DNA from: Asparagopsis taxiformis
Lineage: Eukaryota > Rhodophyta > Florideophyceae > Bonnemaisoniales > Bonnemaisoniaceae
DNA: 12,054 nucleotides
NCBI GenBank assembly: GCA_030407315.1
Contig: JALQPE010002981.1
Span: 1-12,054, forward strand
Reading direction: 5' to 3'
Position numbers and translations under genes: made by a program. This document shows positions 1 through 5,814 of this stretch, in pieces (position 1 is the first letter of the stretch; each line of letters begins with the position of its first letter). The notes beneath the pieces were generated by a model. That model was given only the letters and a program-made list of their open reading frames with translations, searched no databases and had not been told where the DNA came from.

Positions 1-43
1 AAAAACCGTGAAGTTTTCGTGCGGGGGGCGCGACCAGATCTCT

Positions 44-286
44 TCAAAGACGTCCATGCCCTCCGACAAGGGTGACATCACCATTTTCAGTGATAGATCC
101 GTAAAGATGGAGTGCATCAACGTCCAGAGACACTCGGGAAGCAATGTCTGAAGCTGCAGTACCAAAACCTTCAATTGCTGGTATAGAAACAACACGAGCT
201 GGATCTACCCATATGATAGTTCCGTCTCCATACAAGTCCCCCTGGATTGGTGGGGCCACGCTCGCTTGCAGAGATAACAGCCCCAT
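44..286 (-). CDS. Possible short ORF or coding fragment, unknown function
   Basis: This 80-residue minus-strand frame starts at an ATG (revcomp of 284-286) and is closed by an in-frame TGA just upstream, so it cannot extend further 5'. The predicted peptide has a balanced, protein-like composition and is Gly/Asp rich (DLYGDGTIIWVD, GSITENGDVTLVGG). It shows no membrane segment and no motif that I recognise. It sits near the window edge with no partner gene and could be an exon, an eroded gene fragment or chance. I cannot assign a function. Confidence 0.2.
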   Translation of the reverse strand: MGLLSLQASVAPPIQGDLYGDGTIIWVDPARVVSIPAIEGFGTAASDIASRVSLDVDALHLYGSITENGDVTLVGGHGRL

Positions 287-738
287 GTTTCATTGTATCA
301 ACATCGCGCCTTGAATATAGCAATAGAAGAGGAAAAGAAGAAGGCAGAATCCGAAATGAGGTCGATGCGTCGGTGGCAGCGGAGGTGCTGTAAGAAAAGG
401 ACCGCAAATTTGAAATCGTAATTTGTGCATTCCTCGGAAACAATCTGTAAAGTGCTATGGAGAGGTCGCTGAGGACATGCATGTCAGCACCTGACATTAC
501 AAGGGTTGTCCATGAAACTATGAGAATCCGAACTGAGCGGTTGGAAGTATCGTATTAGTGAAATCGGGTCTACTGCGGAGGACTCTAAGCTGGCTAATAC
601 ACTGCTTCCACCCGTTCACACCTCATTCACTGTCTATTTCAAAATACAATTTTCGTGGAAGACATCCCACACCCCTTCTAGAACGGTTCTCATGATATTA
701 ATACCGGAGCGGATCGATGGAATTGAGCGTGAAGGGGC
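287..738. other. Non-coding stretch, nothing recognised
   Basis: No convincing coding frame or repeat is seen here. A minus-strand frame covering 171-497 has the low-complexity, Ser/Leu-rich look of a chance frame. A small 7-bp-arm hairpin (ATGTCAG, loop CAC, CTGACAT) lies at 481-497. The segment at 683-693 is an 11-bp inverted match to 1383-1393 (TGAGAACCGTT on the opposite strand), which may be chance. Confidence 0.4.
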
Positions 739-776
739 GCACGTCTCGAATTATAGCGCTATAATTCGAGACGTGC
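739..776. repeat. Perfect 38-bp palindrome without spacer
   Basis: Every base pair is symmetric about the centre between 757 and 758 (core AATTATAGC/GCTATAATT). The two 19-bp arms meet with no loop. Perfect spacer-less palindromes of this length are unstable in cloning hosts and uncommon in ordinary coding DNA. This one immediately precedes, and overlaps by 3 bp, a second palindrome. The function is unknown. It could be a transposon end, a protein-binding dyad or a foldback remnant. Confidence 0.95.
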
Positions 777-817
777 CACTTGTGGGAAATTGCGCGCGCA
801 ATTTACCACAAGTGGCA
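774..817. repeat. Near-perfect 44-bp palindrome
   Basis: The dyad is centred between 795 and 796 inside a GCGCGC core. The 22-bp arms match except for the pair 786/805 (G opposite A). The outer arms read CCACTTGTGG. It shares 774-776 with the preceding palindrome, so the two form a tandem cruciform-capable block of about 80 bp. The single mismatch suggests either some age or a replication error. Confidence 0.93.
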
Positions 818-844
818 ATGGGTCGGGCAGCAGCGAACGAACGC

Positions 845-1035
845 GAACAGGCGATTTCGGAGATGATAAAATTTGGTAATTTTTGGAGCCCGAAAAATTA
901 CCAAATTTTATCATCCACGGAAAGGCGCTGTGGAGGTGTTCTGGTCGTTGGTAGCGGTGCCAAGGCACACCTGAGGAGTAGTATGGGAGGTCCCCAACAT
1001 TTGTTCTAGCTCACTTCGGCCCAGCTTTCAAAAAT
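845..1035 (+). mobile_element. Hairpin repeat family, copy 1 (non-autonomous element or transposon end)
   Basis: The block starts with a short shared lead-in (GGAGATGATAAAA), then the hairpin at 862-915. It continues with a conserved tail of about 75 bp (ACGGAAAGGCGCTGTGG through GCCAAGGCACACCTGAG) and about 50 further bases. The tail is repeated in the same orientation at 1326-1393 and in inverted orientation at 5874-5930. The final part, beyond CACCTGAG (GAGTAGTA, GGAGGTCCC, TTTGTT, TAGC), is shared only with the inverted copy at 5815-6030, which suggests that these two form a pair. The exact outer border is not determined. Confidence 0.75.
862..915. repeat. Perfect hairpin, 23-bp arms, 8-nt loop
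   Basis: The left arm at 862-884 (begins GATGATAAAATTTGG) and the right arm at 893-915 are exact reverse complements. They flank an 8-nt loop (GGAGCCCG). The arms are AT-rich. The structure equals the larger hairpin at 1194-1325 with its centre removed between the direct repeats GTAATTTTT. If transcribed it would fold into a strong stem. Confidence 0.95.
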
Positions 1036-1176
1036 GGTATAACAGTAAATGATAGCCTGACGGGCACACAAAGACGCGGAGTGAGGTGTATTGGGGTCGG
1101 TTCAGATAGGTACATGAAGACGTAGAGAGTGGTGGAGTAGGTTTGGTGGCGAGCAGAAAGGCTGCCGTGGTGGTCA

Positions 1177-1393
1177 GAACGGACGATTTGGGAGATGATA
1201 AAATTTGGTAATTTTTCGGGCTCCAAAAATTACTCGAGTAAAAACTGATCTAGTCTTTGGGGGAGCTAGATCAGTTTTTACTCGAGTAATTTTTGGAGCC
1301 CGAAAAACTACCAAATTTTATCATCTACGGAAAAGGCGCTGTGGAGGTGTTCTGGTCGTAGGGAGCAGTGCCAAGGCACACCTGAGAACCGTT
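1177..1393 (+). mobile_element. Hairpin repeat family, copy 2 (most complete)
   Basis: The lead-in (ACGATTTGGGAGATGATA) resembles the one before copy 1. It is followed by the long hairpin at 1194-1325 and the conserved tail at 1326-1390, which ends in GCCAAGGCACACCTGAG. The tail contains a small dyad (GTGCC-AA-GGCAC). Similarity to copies 1 and 3 stops right after CACCTGAG, so this copy may be truncated there. No protein is encoded. The block fits a foldback or MITE-like element, or an isolated transposon terminus. Confidence 0.75.
1194..1325. repeat. Long hairpin, 60-bp arms with one mismatch
   Basis: The left arm at 1194-1253 and right arm at 1266-1325 are reverse complements except at the pair 1211/1308. 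The loop at 1254-1265 is 12 nt. Each arm holds the outer GATGATAAAATTTGG part, a GGAGCCCG/CGGGCTCC part, a CTCGAG site, and the inner TAAAAACTGATCTAG. The inner core is related to the hairpin at 10588-10638. A transcript through it would give a near-perfect 60-bp duplex, which is a plausible small-RNA precursor. Confidence 0.95.
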
Positions 1394-2002
1394 ATATCTA
1401 ACGAGAACAAAAAGATACTGACACTTCAGCACTGCGTGGAAAAGGTAGGTAGGAGAAATAAAAAGGGTGTGAGGCTCAATAAACGGTTCGTGTAGCTGCA
1501 TCCGGCACATGTCTGAAGAACATTGACTAACTGGAACAGTCATGAATGGTTCAGGACTACTTCCGTTGTATTAATACTTGCTGAGATAGAGTCAGTTTCC
1601 ATTTCTTCTTTTCTTATTGATAATATACGAGTCATGAAAGGTGTATGTAGTTCGGTAACTTTTCGAGATTGCAAAATTACCGAAATTAACATTTTTATTC
1701 GAACTGGCGCTATGACCGTTTATTCGATTCAGGTTGGACCATGCGCCAATAGAGAAACCGCTCGCGCGGTCTGAATTTTACGCACAGTTTTGGTGTCCTT
1801 CCAGTTGAACAAATTTGTTGTTAATACATTGTCCCTCGCTGGCTAGCTGATTAGTACTCCCCTGCTACTTGAAAGGCAAACGCGTTACTCTGGTACCGTT
1901 TAATCGTCAGCTATTCGACCCTCCTTGCGATCCCAACCATGAGCCTACGTCCCGCGCCGAGGGGAAGCTTCTTCCAGCGCACGTCAACTAGTCATTCCTG
2001 CG
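1394..2002. other. Upstream region of gene A
   Basis: There is no credible coding frame. It contains a degenerate relative of the hairpin repeat at 1645-1705. Just before the first ATG of gene A the DNA becomes more GC-rich (1930-2000). I see no clear TATA box or CAAT box at a typical distance from 2003, so the promoter of gene A is not identified. Confidence 0.4.
1645..1705 (+). repeat. Degenerate copy of the hairpin repeat arm
   Basis: The arms TTCGGTAA (1651-1658) and TTACCGAA (1677-1684) flank a partly paired centre with TTTT and AAAA. The segment reading GGTAACTTTTCGAG then GCAAAATTACC aligns with the arm of copy 2 (GGTAATTTTTCGGG, then AAAAATTAC). It aligns even better with the reverse complement of copy 3 at 5975-6020 (GTAACTTTTGAGG, then GAAAATTACT). 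Copies 3 and 5 therefore look like older, diverged members of the same family. Confidence 0.55.
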
Positions 2003-2392
2003 ATGTCACGCTCCGTTGCTTCTTCGTTGTCGAATTACGTTTTCAAGATGATCAAGTTGCCTATTCTGGACATATACGTCCCCGATGAAACATCCCGGGA
2101 AGTTGACGACTCTCATGTTGACTTGTTGTTCCGCAAGATGGTTATGGAAGGCTTCCAGACCTCTGCGGTGGGATGTATCACTGTTGTTTCCTTACCCTAC
2201 CAATCCAGTGGAAGCCGCTATTACATCGTGGACGGACTCCATCGTCGCCGTGCTCTTTTACGATGCAAAGAAAAAGGGGTGGAACGTTTGGCGTCTGTGG
2301 TTGACAATGTCCCAGTACAAGAAGCTCAAAGACCTGACGGAGAAAAAGATGACAATGGAGGACATGCTGTACCTCAGTCAGCGTTTGAATGA
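2003..2392 (+). CDS. Gene A segment 1: ParB/sulfiredoxin-like domain
   Basis: The start is the ATG at 2003. An alternative in-frame Met precedes IKLPILDIYVPDE. Residues 17-100 follow the layout of the ParB/Srx fold. There is an N-terminal beta strand (LPILDIYVPDE), then a helix (HVDLLFRKMVMEGFQTS), a strand (CITVVSL), and the signature YYIVDGLHRRRALLRC at about residues 73-88. The DG-x-HRR part matches the (D/E)GxxRR-type motif of ParB-like proteins, where this loop binds nucleotide or phosphate. Known family members include partition CTPases, nucleases and sulfiredoxin, so the activity here is uncertain. The frame appears to be genuine up to about VVDN (2308). After that the coding character moves to the +1 frame, and the residues to the stop at 2392 are probably out of frame. 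ParB-like domains in eukaryotic mobile elements are a point of interest. Confidence 0.6.
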   Translation: MSRSVASSLSNYVFKMIKLPILDIYVPDETSREVDDSHVDLLFRKMVMEGFQTSAVGCITVVSLPYQSSGSRYYIVDGLHRRRALLRCKEKGVERLASVVDNVPVQEAQRPDGEKDDNGGHAVPQSAFE

Positions 2393-2409
2393 ACTCGTCC
2401 ACACGGTGT
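2307..2409 (+). CDS. Gene A segment 2: helical connector in shifted frame
   Basis: From about 2307 the +1 frame reads MSQYKKLKDLTEKKMTMEDM and then LYLSQRLNELVHTVLP, a strongly amphipathic, helix-like stretch. It continues naturally from the ParB-like domain. Dropping one base in the CCC run at 2311-2313 would join the two frames with almost no loss. Alternatively a 16-nt GT...AG stretch (GTTGACAATGTCCCAG) has the right length to act as a minimal intron. Near 2400 coding character moves to the next frame (QFEDRIHAIISIYN). A second 16-nt GT...AG stretch (GTGTTACCGACCACAG) again fits. Either explanation is inference. Confidence 0.45.
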
Positions 2410-3372
2410 TACCGACCACAGTTCGAAGATCGTATCCACGCGATCATTAGCATTTATAACTGCAATGTTAAATATGCCCGACCCGGTGAAAGAACTGTCG
2501 CTGATATGCCTGCATCACAGGTTGCGAACTGGTTCTTCCAGCGCCACTTCAGCGGTATTCTGAAGAAGAGCACGCTATCTTCTATAGTGAATGTGGCGTT
2601 GAACATGAGGCGTTCATCCCGCACATACGCTGCGTACAAGGCTTCCTCAGGAAGAAAGGAAAACGAAGTTGGAATCAGTCTTTCAATTCTCAAGGACACT
2701 GCTTTTACAAGGGCGGAGGATCGTGCCAGTGAGCTAATGGTCAAGTGCATTCACTACCGCAATGTCCAACTGCTTCCCACCTTCGGTCGTGTCCCGTCTT
2801 TCGACCTTCGGACGTACTTGACCTACATTCAACAATATTACGAAGTCATTCGTGAGATGGCACGTGCCAGTAACCTGTCGACCGAAGACATCGCTGACCT
2901 CGAAGACTTGGAATCAGACGTAACGGATATGATACCAACGTGGAAATCCGTCTACAAACGTATGATTCAATACGAGGAAGAGCCCGTGCCGAGGAAACCC
3001 GAAAACCAGGAGGCACGGCTGGAGAGTTTTCGATCCGTTCTTCGAGACCGCTTTGGAATTCAGTCCACTCGCCAGGTTTCATCCGAATCACACGGCCCGG
3101 ATGAAGAAGAAGACGGCAATGGAGAAAACAAGGGGGTTCAAGACAAGCGCCAAGGTGGCGAACCAGTCACTCAAGCTATTATGCAAGCTTCGCAGTCGAC
3201 TGGTGCTGCTCAACCAGCGACGAAGACTACGGGTGCTTCGAGACATGAACGTCGCTTAACCCAATTCGAAGAAGTTATCATGGAACCTCTCCCAATCCCC
3301 ATCTCTTCTGATGACGTCGTTATCGACGAGACCGTCGAGGAACTACCGTCCCTCCCGCATCAAAACAGGTGA
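2389..3372 (+). CDS. Gene A segment 3: alpha-helical middle and acidic linker
   Basis: This stop-free frame spans 327 codons. The first residues belong to the overlap with segment 2, and genuine coding probably begins near QFEDRIHAIISIY (about 2419). The part up to about residue 200 is a helical region of unknown family (RTYLTYIQQYYEVIREMARA, LSTEDIADLEDLESDVTDMI). After about residue 215 it turns hydrophilic and low-complexity, with Glu/Asp/Gly runs (DEEEDGNGENKG) and Gln/Ser/Thr-rich stretches typical of a disordered linker. It ends at a TGA at 3370-3372. Just before that stop the acidic composition continues in another frame (SDDDMEISKDA). No Cys cluster, membrane segment or catalytic motif is seen. 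I do not recognise the middle region. Confidence 0.6.
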   Translation: MNSSTRCYRPQFEDRIHAIISIYNCNVKYARPGERTVADMPASQVANWFFQRHFSGILKKSTLSSIVNVALNMRRSSRTYAAYKASSGRKENEVGISLSILKDTAFTRAEDRASELMVKCIHYRNVQLLPTFGRVPSFDLRTYLTYIQQYYEVIREMARASNLSTEDIADLEDLESDVTDMIPTWKSVYKRMIQYEEEPVPRKPENQEARLESFRSVLRDRFGIQSTRQVSSESHGPDEEEDGNGENKGVQDKRQGGEPVTQAIMQASQSTGAAQPATKTTGASRHERRLTQFEEVIMEPLPIPISSDDVVIDETVEELPSLPHQNR

Positions 3373-3424
3373 TACCCGAAACCAGCGCTGGGTCGGATGA
3401 CGACATGGAGATTTCCAAGGATGC
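3369..3424 (+). CDS. Gene A segment 4: short acidic piece in third frame
   Basis: Between the end of segment 3 and the opening of segment 5 only this frame stays open. It reads VIPETSAGSDDDMEISKDA, acidic and Ser-rich like its neighbours on both sides. This supports continued coding through two nearby frame changes of the same sign. The left change could be removed by a 17-nt GT...AG stretch (GTGATACCCGAAACCAG, 3369-3385). No comparable GT...AG stretch of the required length exists for the right change near 3420, so a plain indel is needed there. Confidence 0.35.
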
Positions 3425-4519
3425 CCTGAGGAGGATGCACCTGAAAAGGATGCAGATTCTCCACATCCCGAGCAACTGGGCTCCGAGGACGAGAACCGTT
3501 CTGAACCACCCGACGCGCATTCCACTCCCTCTTCACGGAATGAAATTGGTGCGGATGGTGCGGATGGTGCGGAAGATGGCACAGAAGTTCAGAAAGCTCC
3601 GGATTCAGCGTCGAAGGGAGCAAGTAAGACTGTATCTAACATCACAGTCAGCCGCATACCGCGTGACAGTACTACTCCACGCCCGTTTCCATGCTCTTTG
3701 GCAGATTACTGCGCTTTTCCTGGAAGTGCCGCTGTTCATAAATGCACGGCTTGCGGAATTAATCCGGTTCACAATCTATGTGACTATGCGCGAGTACATC
3801 ATCTCATCCCAAGGAAGTACCTCGCTGCAGGGGAGCGTGATATGGTCTTCGTTTGTTCCAGGAAATGTTACGATGGTGGGAAAGATGGTGACCCACCATC
3901 TTGGAAGCCGCCAGCGGGAGTAACGGAACAGGAAGCCTGGGAAGGGAATGATTCCAACCCATATGCGAAGGCCAGTTCCAGTACTGATTCGGTGGAAAAA
4001 CCTCAGCAGCCCTCTGAACCCGCTCCTCAACAGACGGGGGCGAAGAGGAAATATCCTTCTTCTCCAGGAGCTCCACCCGCAAAGCGGCGAGCTATATCAT
4101 CCCCCCAATCTCTCTCTTTCCCTTCCCGTCTTACTCGTTCAAAGGCTAGATCTGCTGCTATTGCTGAGCACATCGCGTCACTTGATTCCCCATCTACTCC
4201 TTCGGTTACTCCTCGGTCTGCCTCTGGAACAAAGAAGACGAAGAAAGCAGCAAAGCAAGTCAAGCAAGGTAATGATGAGGGAGGAAGCATGGACGGCAAT
4301 GAAGACTCCGGAGAAGAAAAAGAAGACGAGGATCAAATCACTCCTACGAGGTTGCAATCCAAAGGGTTCAAAGTACATCGGTACGAGGATCAGCAACCTG
4401 AGCCCCCATCATTTCTCACCAGTCATACTTCTGTAGAGGAGGCTGCTTCAATGGTGCGTTCCATTTCCAGTTTGCTGCATCCGGAACACCGCTCGGGATT
4501 TCATGTACACGTTACGTAA
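3401..4519 (+). CDS. Gene A segment 5: acidic linker, Cys/His zinc module, basic NLS-like region
   Basis: The frame opens after a TGA at 3398-3400 and has no true start of its own. Its first 95 codons are acidic and repetitive (GADGADGAED from a 9-bp repeat at 3548-3574). A Cys/His module follows at about 3710-3868. It has the spacing C-x10-C-x2-C-x5-H-x2-C, then after 24 residues C-x3-C, with extra His residues (VHHLIPRK). This looks like a treble-clef or PHD/zinc-ribbon-like metal site (CTACGINPVHNLCDYA, FVCSRKC). Downstream lie basic clusters AKRKYPS and AKRRA (about 4038-4095), arranged like a bipartite nuclear signal. A Lys-rich region (TKKTKKAAKQVKQ) and another acidic run (GEEKEDEDQ) follow. 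The coding character probably passes to the next frame between 4402 and 4519. I infer a nuclear, DNA- or protein-binding role. Confidence 0.65.
   Translation, partial: RHGDFQGCPEEDAPEKDADSPHPEQLGSEDENRSEPPDAHSTPSSRNEIGADGADGAEDGTEVQKAPDSASKGASKTVSNITVSRIPRDSTTPRPFPCSLADYCAFPGSAAVHKCTACGINPVHNLCDYARVHHLIPRKYLAAGERDMVFVCSRKCYDGGKDGDPPSWKPPAGVTEQEAWEGNDSNPYAKASSSTDSVEKPQQPSEPAPQQTGAKRKYPSSPGAPPAKRRAISSPQSLSFPSRLTRSKARSAAIAEHIASLDSPSTPSVTPRSASGTKKTKKAAKQVKQGNDEGGSMDGNEDSGEEKEDEDQITPTRLQSKGFKVHRYEDQQPEPPSFLTSHTSVEEAASMVRSISSLLHPEHRSGFHVHVT
3548..3574 (+). repeat. 9-bp in-frame coding repeat
   Basis: Three adjacent units of GGTGCGGAT (the last ends GAA) encode Gly-Ala-Asp, Gly-Ala-Asp, Gly-Ala-Glu in the frame of gene A segment 5. 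The period is a multiple of three and lies in the disordered acidic linker, so copy number can change without harming the frame. Confidence 0.85.
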
Positions 4520-5406
4520 CGGAGGGTGAGGTGGAAGAGTTTCGGCAGGATATCGAGTCCGTGGCAGGGGATACAAGTTCTTCAAGATTGGTTTACTTCG
4601 AGCGTGCCAGGGCCCGATTGGACTCTCTTGGTTATGTCGTCCTTGACGGCATCCTACAACCATCCGAGCTCAGCTCTACTATCCACAAACTCCTCGACTC
4701 GTTTTGTAACATGTTCGTAGATGGGCAGGATGGTGCTTGGGGGCCCATTCTGAATTCGGGTTCTTCCGACCAGGATGCGCGTGGTGGCCCGGATGAACAA
4801 AGGTTCATGACCCCATGCAAGGCTGTAGTGGAAGATTTGGAAAAGGATTCTACTTCCACTCTCGCAAGAGACAAGGCGGCCTTGGATGTTTTCTTTGCTA
4901 TCATAGCAGAAAAGTTGCATCTAGAGGATTCAACTCCGTCTCTGGACGGATTTGAAAAAGGCCCGAAGCTCCAGTTCGGGAAGACAGGGCTCAGGTTGCT
5001 TCTAACTGGATCTCGTTGCGAGCGCCAAGTCCCACATCTCGACTTCGTCTACCCTGGTCCTCCGTTAGAAGACGAAAACCGCTTCAACGGGACTCCTATT
5101 CCATTTCCGGATTATTCATTCATCGCTACTGGTGCAATGGGCACTCCGCTTATTGTACAGCCGCGAAGCCATGCATTCCTTAACGCTCCCTATCGATCTG
5201 CAGCGGCCATATTTCCCCTCCTCAAGCCAGAATTGGTATGGATCCCACCGTATTCTGTTATAGTATGTCGTGGGGACCTCGAGCACAGCGGCCCGGGATG
5301 GAAAGATCACGAGCTGATGAAAACCAAGCTTGGGAAGAAATACAAGATGGTTTATCCTCACATATTAGGGCCCACACCATGGCAATTCGGGAAACATCGG
5401 TCTTAG
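4471..5406 (+). CDS. Gene A segment 6: 2-oxoglutarate/Fe(II)-dependent oxygenase-like domain
   Basis: The frame is open from 4402. Its likely coding part begins near FAASGTPLGISCTRYVTEGE and runs to a TAG at 5404-5406. Taking the GTG at 4531 as residue 1, residues 31-60 (DSLGYVVLDGILQPSELSST) resemble the N-terminal strand and helix of phytanoyl-CoA-hydroxylase-type oxygenases. A candidate iron triad is H169-x-D171 (RQVPHLDFVYPG) with distal H252 (VCRGDLEHSGPGW), 83 residues apart, as expected in a double-stranded beta-helix. Lys residues at 269-272 could take the place of the usual Arg that binds 2-oxoglutarate. The strand GTPLIVQPRSHAFLNAP lies between them. In this superfamily such enzymes hydroxylate or demethylate proteins, nucleic acids or small molecules. 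TET/JBP members are carried by some fungal transposons, but I see nothing that assigns this one to TET/JBP. The substrate is unknown. Confidence 0.65.
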   Translation, partial: FAASGTPLGISCTRYVTEGEVEEFRQDIESVAGDTSSSRLVYFERARARLDSLGYVVLDGILQPSELSSTIHKLLDSFCNMFVDGQDGAWGPILNSGSSDQDARGGPDEQRFMTPCKAVVEDLEKDSTSTLARDKAALDVFFAIIAEKLHLEDSTPSLDGFEKGPKLQFGKTGLRLLLTGSRCERQVPHLDFVYPGPPLEDENRFNGTPIPFPDYSFIATGAMGTPLIVQPRSHAFLNAPYRSAAAIFPLLKPELVWIPPYSVIVCRGDLEHSGPGWKDHELMKTKLGKKYKMVYPHILGPTPWQFGKHRS

Positions 5407-5546
5407 TCAACGATCTAGTCTATGCACCGTTGAAGGACTCGCGTCCGGTCGCAAGGCCAGATATGTACGAGTTACCCCACGACGTCGAGAGTGATACCAG
5501 CTCTTCTTCAGCTGGCAGTTCTGGGGAGGATTACATGGAAGTCTAG
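5391..5546 (+). CDS. Gene A segment 7: acidic Ser-rich C-terminal tail
   Basis: After the oxygenase frame stops at 5406, the neighbouring frame reads SVLVNDLVYAPLKDSRPVAR and then DVESDTSSSSAGSSGEDYMEV before a TAG at 5544-5546. The Pro, Asp and Ser-rich composition resembles a natural C-terminus, and it directly follows the domain. Joining it needs a -1-type change near 5390-5406. No 16-20-nt GT...AG stretch of the required length is present there, so an indel is the simplest explanation. It could also be untranslated chance sequence. Confidence 0.35.
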   Translation, partial: ETSVLVNDLVYAPLKDSRPVARPDMYELPHDVESDTSSSSAGSSGEDYMEV

Positions 5547-5814
5547 AATCTGTTAGTTACCGTAGACATTAGTTCATCTCTCGTATTTCAACGATTCTGT
5601 TGCTTGCTGCAACCAGTTGACTATTCCATAACTTTACGATATGTCTTCATAAACCGTCTCTTTTTTCATTCTATACATCAACTCTCCCAGCCAACCTGAG
5701 CTGAACAAAGAGAGCGTGATACTGAAATATACCTGTCCTGTCCCTTCCTCCATGTACAACTCACTTCTCGTAGATACTTGTCTAGCTTTTAGTTACAGTT
5801 ACAGTTCTATCATC
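5547..5814. other. Intergenic, 3' flank of gene A
   Basis: AT-richer, pyrimidine-rich sequence without a plausible coding frame. A small hairpin (GTTGC-TTGCT-GCAAC) follows gene A at about 5598-5612. No perfect AATAAA signal was seen. The run AGTTACAGTTACAGTT near 5791-5806 is a short 6-bp repeat. Confidence 0.4.

Larger units (their letters stand above)
2003..5546 (+). pseudogene. Gene A: ParB-like / zinc module / 2OG-Fe(II) oxygenase-like multidomain protein, interrupted reading frame
   Basis: Consecutive long plus-strand frames carry what looks like one protein of roughly 1,150 residues. From start to end it has a ParB/Srx-like domain, a helical middle, an acidic Ser/Glu/Asp linker, a Cys/His cluster, a basic Lys-rich stretch, an oxygenase-like domain, and an acidic Ser-rich tail. 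Reading it whole needs frame changes near 2310, 2400, 3365, 3420, 4402-4519 and 5390-5406. Adjacent frames overlap, and composition continues across most breaks, for example the acidic linker across 3340-3480. Long stop-free frames between the breaks argue against an old relic, so recent indels, assembly errors or tiny introns are all possible. It is flanked by inverted copies of the hairpin repeat (845-1035 and 5815-6030). I infer a transposon-linked protein acting on DNA or chromatin. The domain order is not one I recognise as named. Confidence 0.55.

Noticed and set aside
171..497. Minus-strand 108-codon frame
   Set aside because: Ser/Leu-rich, motif-free composition and overlap with another minus frame. 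It looks like a chance frame.
862..915. Rho-independent terminator
   Set aside because: The stem is AT-rich with no T-run beyond it, the context is eukaryotic, and the same hairpin recurs as part of a larger repeat.
692..1009. Plus-strand frame with an apparent IKFGNFWSP...KNYQILSS peptide
   Set aside because: The peptide is simply the translation of the palindromes and hairpin repeat. Mirrored peptides appear on the opposite strand for the same reason.
739..1325. CRISPR array
   Set aside because: The repeats are palindromic, of different lengths and not regularly spaced, and no cas gene is present.
683..1393. Element bounded by the 11-bp inverted match at 683-693 and 1383-1393
   Set aside because: An 11-bp match over this distance is not rare by chance, and the borders do not agree with the ends of the repeat copies.
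1205..1495. Plus-strand frame through the second hairpin
   Set aside because: It is a translation of the repeat copy, not a gene. Its resemblance to the 692-1009 peptide comes from the shared DNA repeat.
2003..2392. Bacterial or plasmid partition gene (because of the ParB-like motif)
   Set aside because: No ParA, no helix-turn-helix centromere-binding region, no ribosome-binding sites or operon structure, and eukaryotic intron and transposon features nearby.
3425..3923. Long plus-strand frame overlapping gene A segment 5
   Set aside because: Its Arg/Met/Leu-rich composition is that of a shadow frame. The Cys/His cluster and acidic linker are in the other frame. Only its first part (3369-3424) seems to be coding.
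3948..4436. Plus-strand 162-codon frame rich in Leu/Arg/Lys
   Set aside because: Low-complexity shadow of gene A segment 5.
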